Positions 1 through 5,294 of a stretch of DNA of 7,525 nt are shown one piece after another. Both the position numbers and the translations under genes were made by a program. The DNA lies in NCBI GenBank assembly GCA_964601355.1, contig CAZRNB010000135.1:1-7525 (forward strand). Direction: 5' to 3'. Positions within the stretch are counted from its first letter, which is position 1. Each line of letters opens with the position of its first letter. The notes beneath the pieces are model-generated. The model was given only the letters and a program-made list of their open reading frames with translations, was not told the DNA's origin and did no database searches. The stretch comes from CAZRNB01 sp964601355. GTDB taxonomy: Bacteria > Planctomycetota > Phycisphaerae > Sedimentisphaerales > Anaerobacaceae.

Positions 1-551
1 GGCATCAGATGCTCTCTGTCACCCCAATTATTGGTGACATGATTATACATCGAAATCTCTTCCCAAATCCTATAGGCAAGAAAGTTGACGGTATAGCAAT
101 GCCACGGCGTGGCCTTGGTAATGGTGACGATTCCTTTAGCCGGATTGAGACTCCACCTGTCTGCCGGGACTTCCTGTCCGGTTGTACGGTCGAAGACCTG
201 CCACCACGTCTTGGGATCGTCGTTGATGTTGATCCTGAATTGCTCGCGAAAGTAGCCATCAAGCAGCCTTGTTTGAACCGTGTCGCCGTCCGCCACCACG
301 GGGTAGCTCATCAGGTAGTTCTGCTGGAGCTTGTCTTGATTGGCCTTGGCCCACTCGTTGTCGCAGCGGATCAGGCAGATGGTCGAGTAGATGTCGAATC
401 CCGCCGCGATGATTTTGTCCGACAGAACCGTGCCGTCGCTGTCTCTTATGGCGTCGGCTCCCCATTTCTTCGCAAGCTCCATTGTTAAATCTTCGTAACC
501 GGCCTCGCCCGGCAAGGTAAAATCGCCTTTATTCAATACATTGTCAGTCAT
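1..551 (-). CDS. GH112 beta-galactosyl phosphorylase (galacto-N-biose/lacto-N-biose or galactosyl-rhamnose phosphorylase), N-terminal part, cut by window edge
   Basis: The minus strand is open from an ATG at 551 to the left edge, giving 183 codons. The protein reads like the start of glycoside hydrolase family 112: KGDFTLPGE near residue 8, KKWGADAIRDSDGT at 28-41, DPKTWWQVFDRTTG at 112-125 and MYNHVTNNWGDREHLM at 168-183. GH112 enzymes are cytoplasmic and use phosphate to split beta-galactosides (Gal-beta-1,3-HexNAc, or Gal-beta-1,4-rhamnose), releasing galactose 1-phosphate. Family members have about 700-750 residues, so roughly a quarter is visible and the catalytic Asp lies outside the window. 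Substrate specificity cannot be read from this part, so no lnpA/gnpA symbol is assigned. The start is supported by GAGAGG five bases upstream. The gene follows a GPH sugar transporter on the same strand across an 86-bp gap that holds a repeat. Family call firm, exact substrate open. Confidence 0.9.
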   Translation of the reverse strand, partial: MTDNVLNKGDFTLPGEAGYEDLTMELAKKWGADAIRDSDGTVLSDKIIAAGFDIYSTICLIRCDNEWAKANQDKLQQNYLMSYPVVADGDTVQTRLLDGYFREQFRININDDPKTWWQVFDRTTGQEVPADRWSLNPAKGIVTITKATPWHCYTVNFLAYRIWEEISMYNHVTNNWGDREHLM

Positions 552-556
552 GTTAA

Positions 557-562
557 CCTCTC
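557..562 (-). promoter_or_regulatory. Ribosome binding site of the GH112 gene
   Basis: On the minus strand GAGAGG lies five bases before the ATG at 551. It fixes the start of the phosphorylase gene and lies outside the neighbouring repeat at 571-636, so the repeat has not removed the translation signal. Confidence 0.6.
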
Positions 563-570
563 AAAGGATC

Positions 571-636
571 GGTTGGTGGGCTAACTCATGCTACGTAGCG
601 AAGATACTTCGCAAAGGAGTAGTAAGCCCGCCCTAC
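571..636. repeat. Palindromic intergenic repeat between transporter and GH112 genes
   Basis: This stretch fills most of the 86-bp gap between two genes of one transcription unit. Its outer arms are GGTGGGCTAACT (575-586) and AGTAAGCCCGCC (621-632), complementary except for one G-T type and one A/A position. Inside are a perfect 10-bp palindrome GCTACGTAGC (590-599) and a 15-bp hairpin GCGAAGATACTTCGC (598-612) with six-base stems and a three-base loop. There is no T-run after the stem in the direction of transcription, so it does not look like an intrinsic terminator. The layout suggests a REP- or MITE-like dispersed repeat; copies elsewhere cannot be seen from this window. Confidence 0.65.
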
Positions 637-637
637 A

Positions 638-2134
638 TTACTCATTGCTTTTTCTCTCTTTCAGATCCACTTCTATCTTGGCCAGCAGCTTTTCACTGAT
701 AGGATAGAAGCAGAGCACGAGCCCGCAAATGAGTATAAAAGCCGCAGGGATGATGCTGAACAGCAGCTTGATGCCTCGGACGACCTCCGGGGTTTGCGTC
801 ACGTTGGCCGCATAACCGAAACCATCCAAAAGCCTCAAATTCAAAAAGCCACCTATCGCAACACCCATCTTAATGGCGAACATGATACCCGCGATGGCCA
901 GACCCGTGGCACGACGTCCGAACTTCCACTCATGAAAGTCCGCCGCATCGGAAAACATGGCAAACATAAAGACCGGCATGGCGCCGGCCACGACCGACCA
1001 GATGAAATTCATAATACCAAGGACCTTAAAATTGTCTGACGGCAGCCAATAAAACGCACCGCCGAGGGCAATACTTACTATTGAAAAGAATATCATCAAT
1101 ACTTTTCTATCGAATAACTTTTTAAGTGGTGTGCTAATAAATACACCGGCCATCATACCAAAGGTCCCGATGGTCAGGAACACCGTCTTCATATTAAATT
1201 CAAGGGACATGGTTCCCAGCGATAGTTTATAGAGGATTTTATTGCCTTGACCATTGACGTAATCAAAGTAATACAGCACTGTGCCGTTGCGGATTACGTT
1301 ATGGGTGACCCAGAAGATACATGCTATGAACAAGATAATCCACGGCACATTCCTGACGATATCCTTGAGGTCTTGCCCAAACGTACTCTTCTGGCTTTTC
1401 GGAGGCTGGACGCGCTCACGCGTGGTCAGGAATGTGATTATCAACAGGACGATCGAAATGGCACCGAAGACACCCATGGTTATCTGATAGCCGAGTGCCT
1501 GACTGTAGCCCAGCTCTTTATTGTAGCCCGGATGAGACGGATTGGCCCCGAAGAGCTTGGCCAGAGGTTCGGTAAAGGTGGTTATCAGCAGCATACCTAC
1601 AAACGCAAAGAAAAAACGATATTGCGACAGGGTGGTTCGCTCATGCGGGTCCGGGGTCGTCACAGCCATCAGGGAGGAATATGGGATATTCACGGCTGTA
1701 TATGCCATGGTGGTCAGAATATAGGTCACATAGGCATAGACGATTTTGGCATTCTGACCCCAGTCTGGCGTGACAAACATAGCACACGCAAGCATCCCGT
1801 ACGGAACGGCCGTCCACAACAGGTAAGGCCGAAACTTGCCCCAGCGTGTGTTGGTACGGTCGGCGATCATGCCCATTATGGGATCGTTAATCATGTCCCA
1901 AACACGCGTCACGAGAAACATGATGCTCGCGGTCTTTGCTGGGATTCCAAACACATCCGTATAAAATTTAGCCAGAAAGAAGCTCCACGCCTGATACAGG
2001 ATATTAGACGCGGTATCCCCCAGGCCATAGCCCACTTTCTCAACCAGGGACAGCTTTCCACTCATGTCGCTGCCGGCCGAGCCTGTGACATGGGATGTAG
2101 TGACGTCTGGAGTCATATTAGTGTTGGATTCCAT
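638..2134 (-). CDS. GPH-family (MelB-like) sugar:cation symporter, MFS fold
   Basis: A 498-residue integral membrane protein with about twelve hydrophobic segments, the usual size or slightly long for glycoside-pentoside-hexuronide:cation symporters. Family signatures are EKVGYGLGD (32-40), VWDMINDPIMGMIADRT (78-94) with Asp80 and Asp84 matching the paired cation-site aspartates of MelB, the loop RWGKFRP (97-103), NIPYSSL (149-155), and the late FGRRATGLA to AIKMGVAIGG stretch (405-429) with Lys422 in the place of the MelB helix XI lysine. It should import a sugar driven by Na+ or H+. The substrate is inferred from the GH112 gene just downstream: probably a galactosyl disaccharide. The N-terminus has a hydrophilic Ser/Thr-rich extension of about 23 residues; Met24 is an alternative start, but AGAGGA ten bases upstream of 2134 favours the longer form. 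A good promoter lies directly upstream. Confidence 0.92.
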   Translation of the reverse strand: MESNTNMTPDVTTSHVTGSAGSDMSGKLSLVEKVGYGLGDTASNILYQAWSFFLAKFYTDVFGIPAKTASIMFLVTRVWDMINDPIMGMIADRTNTRWGKFRPYLLWTAVPYGMLACAMFVTPDWGQNAKIVYAYVTYILTTMAYTAVNIPYSSLMAVTTPDPHERTTLSQYRFFFAFVGMLLITTFTEPLAKLFGANPSHPGYNKELGYSQALGYQITMGVFGAISIVLLIITFLTTRERVQPPKSQKSTFGQDLKDIVRNVPWIILFIACIFWVTHNVIRNGTVLYYFDYVNGQGNKILYKLSLGTMSLEFNMKTVFLTIGTFGMMAGVFISTPLKKLFDRKVLMIFFSIVSIALGGAFYWLPSDNFKVLGIMNFIWSVVAGAMPVFMFAMFSDAADFHEWKFGRRATGLAIAGIMFAIKMGVAIGGFLNLRLLDGFGYAANVTQTPEVVRGIKLLFSIIPAAFILICGLVLCFYPISEKLLAKIEVDLKERKSNE

Positions 2135-2144
2135 TGTGGTTTGT

Positions 2145-2150
2145 TCCTCT
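2145..2150 (-). promoter_or_regulatory. Ribosome binding site of the transporter gene
   Basis: AGAGGA on the minus strand is ten bases before the ATG at 2134. It supports this start over the internal Met24, which has no comparable purine-rich sequence in front of it. Confidence 0.55.
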
Positions 2151-2157
2151 ATAGGAC

Positions 2158-2186
2158 ATTATAGATAATTAAGATTCATCTAACAA
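2158..2186 (-). promoter_or_regulatory. Sigma70-type promoter for the transporter-GH112 unit
   Basis: On the minus strand a perfect -10 hexamer TATAAT (2163-2158) follows a -35-like TTGTTA (2186-2181, 4 of 6 to TTGACA) with a 17-base spacer. Transcription would begin near 2151, leaving a very short leader with the ribosome site almost at the 5' end. The spacer holds a small palindrome, AGATGAATCT (2181-2172), that could be a repressor half-site pair, but this is speculation. The 5' end was not measured; the call rests on hexamers, spacing and position. Confidence 0.55.
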
Positions 2187-2492
2187 ACACATCCTATATT
2201 GCTATCTGTGTCATGAACCAGTTCGAATGGGTATCATTTAATAGGAAATGCACCGCATCTGCAAGATGAAATTCAAAAATATTTTAAAAACCAGCAACGC
2301 CAAAACGTATTCTCAACCGTTAATACGTGCCGTGGTCTGTGGTAGTTTCCTCTTGTACATGCCGTCGGGATTTGACAGGCTTTTAGCACGATGCGGGACT
2401 ACCCGGCCTTTTTACCATAATCATGAGAAGCAAAAACGCTATGAATTTCCGGGTCAAAGACGATGTTTCGATCGAGCCAAAGCGAGTTTGTT
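2187..2492. other. Intergenic region between scpB and the transporter promoter; no convincing gene
   Basis: About 300 bases separate scpB from the transporter promoter. I see no convincing gene on either strand. A 28-codon plus-strand ORF (about 2423-2509) and an 82-codon plus-strand ORF (2248-2496) lack ribosome sites and recognisable motifs, and both run into the end of scpB. There is a possible long-range pairing of GGTAGT (2341-2346) with ACTACC (2398-2403), and a four-base hairpin CGGG-ACTA-CCCG (2394-2405) followed on the plus strand by GCCTTTTT. That is weak as a terminator and points the wrong way for the neighbouring genes. I find no clear intrinsic terminator for scpB, so read-through into the transporter unit is possible. 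Confidence 0.5.
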
Positions 2493-3146
2493 TTAGTCCG
2501 GTTTTTTAAGCTCTTCAACTTTCGGCAGGTCTTTAAGAGTATTTAAGCCGAAGAGCTCCAGAAACTTTTTCGTTGTTCCATAAAGCATCGGTCTTCCTAA
2601 AACCTCAGCCCGGCCAACGATTTTGACCAGGCCTTTCGACATAAGACTCCTAATGACTTCACCGACCGCAACGCCCCTTATCGCCTCGATGTCAGCTCGT
2701 ATCACCGGCTGTTTATAAGCGATTATGGCGAGTGTCTCCAGTGCTGCGGTGCTGAGCTTGCCCTCACTTCGAGCTCTGAGTAATTTTTGAATCCAATGAT
2801 TATATGCGCTCAAGGTCAGCATCTGGTAGCCGCCGGCTATTTGCTCTATCCGAAAGGCATTATTATTGGCTTTATATTTGTCATTGAGACTCTGAATATA
2901 CTGCCTGACCTGTTTAACGCCTATTTCTACAATGTCGGACAGGCGGGCATCCGAAATAGGCTCGTCACTGGCAAACAAAACCGCTTCTATTACCGACTCG
3001 GCTGTCAATTCATTGCCCGTCGCTTGTAGCTTGTCGCTCGTTGCTTGTTCACACTCTCCTGTGCGTGGTGCGTCCTGCGTCGGTTGGCCTTCATCCTTCG
3101 TCCATCGTCCATTGTCCATTGTCACTCGTTCATGCTCTTCTGTCAT
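2493..3146 (-). CDS. scpB: Segregation and condensation protein B (ScpB), with repeat-derived N-terminal extension
   Basis: ScpB is the winged-helix partner of the kleisin ScpA in the bacterial SMC complex, acting on the nucleoid in chromosome compaction and segregation. The core, from about residue 47, shows the family pattern: SVIEAVLFASDEPIS near its start, then LSTAALETLAIIAYKQPVIR, DIEAIRGV, and the C-terminal GLVKIVGR..LGRPMLYGTTKKFLELFGL. I place the start at the ATG at 3146, which overlaps the stop of the upstream nif3-like gene as ATGA and has GGA seven bases before it; the ATG at 3158 adds four residues and lacks a well-placed ribosome site. Length is then 217 residues. Codons 2-43 consist entirely of an 18-unit heptanucleotide repeat and give a hydrophilic tail unrelated to ScpB. 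No scpA is in the window. Identity is firm; the exact start is less so. Confidence 0.93.
   Translation of the reverse strand: MTEEHERVTMDNGRWTKDEGQPTQDAPRTGECEQATSDKLQATGNELTAESVIEAVLFASDEPISDARLSDIVEIGVKQVRQYIQSLNDKYKANNNAFRIEQIAGGYQMLTLSAYNHWIQKLLRARSEGKLSTAALETLAIIAYKQPVIRADIEAIRGVAVGEVIRSLMSKGLVKIVGRAEVLGRPMLYGTTKKFLELFGLNTLKDLPKVEELKKPD
3018..3143 (-). repeat. Array of 18 degenerate heptanucleotide repeats inside scpB
   Basis: The 126 bases split without remainder into 18 seven-base units. Read on the coding strand the units near the gene start resemble ACAATGG (two identical copies at 3109-3122, then ACGATGG and ACGAAGG), the middle ones ACGCAGG/ACGCACC/ACGCACA, and the last ones AGCGACA/AGCTACA/AGCGACG. 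Because 126 is divisible by three the array keeps the frame, and with the start at 3146 it fills codons 2-43 exactly. The style recalls the heptanucleotide short tandem repeats known from filamentous cyanobacteria. The periodicity is seen directly; origin by repeat expansion or insertion is inferred. Confidence 0.8.
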
Positions 3147-4255
3147 ATTTCTTTCCATGTAAATGGGTCTGCATCCTTTTTACTAATTTTTATTGTGACT
3201 TGCTTTAGCTGTTTCTGCAACTGTTTTGCAAATTTAATCAGTATAAATCGTTCTGAGACTGTATGACTCAGGCAAAGACAAGACAATCCTGCTTCTTGAG
3301 CAGCCAGTGCCTGATGATGTTTCAATTCGCCGGTCACGTATAAATCCACATTTGCAGCGATAACGGCATTAACAATTTTGCCGCAGGAGCCTGCACAAAC
3401 CGCCGCCGTTTTAACTAACCGGTTTTCATTTCCGATAAGGCCGATAGCTTTTGCGCCCGTACGTTTTTTTATTCTGCTAATGATTTGCCTGATAAACAAC
3501 GGCTGAGATAAACTGCCGATTCTGCCTAAGCCAAATTCATCTGTGTCATTATATAGCTTGAAAACATCAAAGGCCGGGGCCTCGTAAGGATGGGCCTTTT
3601 TCATCGCAGCAACCACATCTTTGATTTTATCTGCCGGCACAATAGTCTCAAACCTTATCTCTGATACTTTTTCCAATCGACCCTTTTTGCCGATAGCGGG
3701 CTTTGCGCCTTCCAAAGGAAGGAATGTCCCTGTGCCGGCCGCCTGGAAGCTGCAGTCGCTGTAATTGCCAATCCAGCCCGCGCCGGCGGCAAAAATGTCA
3801 TTTGAAACTTTTGGCAGCGAATCGATGGGGACAAAAACAACGAGCTTGTAATTATCCCCGGCCGGATCGGCAACGTAATCACCAATCGGCTTTGCATCGC
3901 TTATGCCTATGATTTCAGCCAGGCCGTCGTTCACTCCGCCTACAGCAGAATCCAAAACGGTATGGATTGAATAGACTGAAATCCCGTTGCGAATCAATTT
4001 ATAAACGATACTACCTGGACCATCTGCGATGATTTTTCGTAGGCTGTCCCAGATTACAGGATGATAGGCAACAATCAACTCGGCTTTTTGCTTTATGGCT
4101 TCGGATAATACATCCATGGTAATATCAATCGTCAGCAGGATGTTTTTTACATTGCTCTGCGGGTCGCCGAGCAATAGACCCACGTTGTCCCAATCCTGCG
4201 CCAATTTTAGCGGCACAATTTTTTCAATTGCTGCTGCAATATCTTTTGTCTTCAT
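3143..4255 (-). CDS. Nif3-family dinuclear metal-centre protein, YqfO type (annotated elsewhere as GTP cyclohydrolase I type 2 homolog)
   Basis: A 370-residue protein of the Nif3/YbgI family in its longer YqfO form. The N-terminal half has DWDNVGLLLGDP (21-32), AYHPVIW (63-69) and HTVLDSAVGGVND (98-110). An inserted domain follows at about 130-235 (GAGWIGNYSDCSF, ending HPYEAPAFDVFKL). The C-terminal half has YVTGELKHHQAL (306-317) and HTVSER (331-336). Likely metal ligands are His65, Asp102, His331 and Glu335. Where many bacterial members have a His-His pair, this one has Tyr64-His65. The family's function is not settled despite the cyclohydrolase label. The start at 4255 forms an ATGA overlap with pabC and has AGGAAG five bases upstream; an ATG at 4270 would put that ribosome site inside the gene. 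It ends in an ATGA overlap with scpB. Confidence 0.9.
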   Translation of the reverse strand: MKTKDIAAAIEKIVPLKLAQDWDNVGLLLGDPQSNVKNILLTIDITMDVLSEAIKQKAELIVAYHPVIWDSLRKIIADGPGSIVYKLIRNGISVYSIHTVLDSAVGGVNDGLAEIIGISDAKPIGDYVADPAGDNYKLVVFVPIDSLPKVSNDIFAAGAGWIGNYSDCSFQAAGTGTFLPLEGAKPAIGKKGRLEKVSEIRFETIVPADKIKDVVAAMKKAHPYEAPAFDVFKLYNDTDEFGLGRIGSLSQPLFIRQIISRIKKRTGAKAIGLIGNENRLVKTAAVCAGSCGKIVNAVIAANVDLYVTGELKHHQALAAQEAGLSCLCLSHTVSERFILIKFAKQLQKQLKQVTIKISKKDADPFTWKEI

Positions 4256-5115
4256 TTTGTCTTCCTGCACTGCTGCTCGAAATAAGTGGTGAAGCTGTCT
4301 TGCAGCTTTTGAGTCACGGGTCCGACCTTGCCCCGGCCAACGGTGTGCTTTTCTATTCCGGTCACCGGTAAAACCTGCATAATCACGTTGGTCAAAAAGA
4401 CCTCATCTGCACCGAGCAGGTCGTTAATATACAAATCTTTTTCGGCAAGGTCGATGGAATTTTCCGGGGCGATTTGGCAGACCGTTCTTCTCGCCACGCC
4501 CGGCAGGACCGGCGTTCCGGCCGGCGGAGTATAAAGCACCGAGTCTTTGACTAAAAACACGTTGCTTATGCAGCCTTCGGCAAGAAGGTTTCCAGCCGTG
4601 AACCACAACGCCTCGGCTGCCCTTTTTTGATGCGCAAGGTTTAGAGCGGCCATGCGTGAGAAATAGCTGGTCGTTTTGTGACCGCTGGTCGGCTCATTGG
4701 GATTTTGCCTAAACGGACACAATACTACCGTGACACCGTTTTTGTAATACTCCTGCGGATATGGCTGAAATTTGGCAGCGGTGATTAGCAGCGTAGCTTT
4801 GCGCCGGTCGTCTGATTCAGACATAGGGCCGTTGGTAAGGGTCAGCCGCAATCTCGCATCGGCTAATTTATTCGCTTGCAAGAGTTCGTAAATAGCATCG
4901 GTTATATATTGTTCCGAGTACGGATTATTTATCGATAAAGCACCGGCGCTGGCAAACAACCGGTCTAAATGGTCTGTCAGGGCAAAGACTACGCCGTTGT
5001 GACTTCGCATTGTTTCAAAAAGTCCTGTTCCGTATAAAAAGCCGCTATCTGTAATCGATATGCAGGCTTTGTCGATATCAACCAATTTATCGTTCAGAAA
5101 AACCTTTTCTATCAT
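4252..5115 (-). CDS. pabC: Aminodeoxychorismate lyase (PabC), class IV PLP aminotransferase fold
   Basis: A 287-residue protein of the class IV PLP enzyme family. The signatures are SGFLYGTGLFETMRSHNG (24-41), the lysine that would bind PLP in GHKTTSYFSR (Lys147), the cofactor loop LLAEGCISNVFLVKD (177-191) with Glu180, and VLPGVARR (203-210). PabC converts 4-amino-4-deoxychorismate to p-aminobenzoate and pyruvate in folate synthesis. The same fold includes branched-chain and D-amino acid aminotransferases. The choice of PabC rests mainly on the adjacent pabB, so it is an inference from context. The ribosome site is weak (AAGAAG four bases before the ATG). The 156-bp gap to pabB is filled largely by a repeat, unlike the other junctions of this operon. 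It ends in an ATGA overlap with the Nif3-family gene. Confidence 0.85.
   Translation of the reverse strand: MIEKVFLNDKLVDIDKACISITDSGFLYGTGLFETMRSHNGVVFALTDHLDRLFASAGALSINNPYSEQYITDAIYELLQANKLADARLRLTLTNGPMSESDDRRKATLLITAAKFQPYPQEYYKNGVTVVLCPFRQNPNEPTSGHKTTSYFSRMAALNLAHQKRAAEALWFTAGNLLAEGCISNVFLVKDSVLYTPPAGTPVLPGVARRTVCQIAPENSIDLAEKDLYINDLLGADEVFLTNVIMQVLPVTGIEKHTVGRGKVGPVTQKLQDSFTTYFEQQCRKTK
4261..4266 (-). promoter_or_regulatory. Ribosome binding site that fixes the start of the Nif3-family gene
   Basis: AGGAAG on the minus strand, inside the last codons of pabC, is five bases before the ATG at 4255. It is the best ribosome site in the right-hand operon, and it decides for 4255 over the in-frame ATG at 4270, which lies upstream of it. 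Confidence 0.65.
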
Positions 5116-5212
5116 CGTACTTCTTATAAATCCAAATAACGAAACAGGAAAGATAAAAGCTTAAAACTAAAAGTGCAAAACCATAGCTTAAAAATTCAAA
5201 ACTTCTTTTCAT
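5087..5212 (-). CDS. Possible small single-pass membrane protein between pabB and pabC (41 residues), may be a by-product of the repeat
   Basis: An ATG at 5212 opens a 41-codon frame: MKRSFEFLSYG, a hydrophobic stretch at about residues 11-29 (ALLVLSFYLSCFVIWIY within it), then a charged end KKYDDRKGFSER. It overlaps the first 29 bases of pabC. The layout (short basic start, one membrane helix, charged tail) is that of a small membrane protein, loosely like CcmD. Against it: no ribosome site precedes the ATG, and about residues 3-17 are encoded by the AT-rich heptanucleotide array, which can give hydrophobic translations by chance. I do not recognise it and regard it as a candidate only. Confidence 0.2.
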   Translation of the reverse strand: MKRSFEFLSYGFALLVLSFYLSCFVIWIYKKYDDRKGFSER

Positions 5213-5294
5213 CGAATCATGATGAAAAATACCTGTTTTAAGTTTTGAACTTTGGTTTTGCATTTTACACTTTAAGTTTTACATTTTGTTTTAG
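5163..5294. repeat. Hairpin-forming pair of AT-rich heptanucleotide arrays between pabB and pabC
   Basis: Left arm 5163-5204 reads on the plus strand as six seven-base units (AAAACTA, AAAGTGC, AAAACCA, TAGCTTA, AAAATTC, AAAACTT). The right arm, read on the minus strand from about 5294 to 5232, holds similar units (AAAACTT, AAAGTGT, AAAATGC, AAAACCA). The arms pair: 5163-5175 with 5268-5280 (12 of 13), TGCAAAACCA (5174-5183) with 5253-5262, and TTCAAAACTT (5195-5204) with 5240-5249, both perfect. The tip is an 8-bp stem, TTTTCATC (5206-5213) and GATGAAAA (5221-5228). The right arm runs into pabB and encodes its last residues. It resembles a MITE-like or cruciform-forming insertion. Confidence 0.75.

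Noticed and set aside
9..488. A 159-codon plus-strand open frame at the left edge
   Set aside because: It is antisense to the GH112 gene, whose minus-strand frame has family motifs and a good ribosome site.
1247..2164. A 305-codon plus-strand open frame
   Set aside because: It lies entirely antisense to the transporter gene. Its translation is rich in His, Arg and Gly, has no recognisable domain, and the opposite strand has clear family motifs.
2135..2492. Riboswitch or tRNA in the large intergenic region
   Set aside because: I looked for conserved cores of common riboswitches and for a cloverleaf and saw none. The leader after the proposed promoter would be too short for a riboswitch.
2248..2496. 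An 82-codon plus-strand open frame upstream of the transporter
   Set aside because: No ribosome site, no motif, and it crosses the promoter-side spacer into the end of scpB. Kept only as part of the intergenic description.
3018..3143. CRISPR array
   Set aside because: The units are seven bases and contiguous, with no repeat-spacer alternation.
5116..5162. A separate promoter for pabC in the AT-rich gap
   Set aside because: TTGCAC- and TATAAG-like hexamers occur, but AT-rich sequence gives these by chance and the spacing is not convincing.
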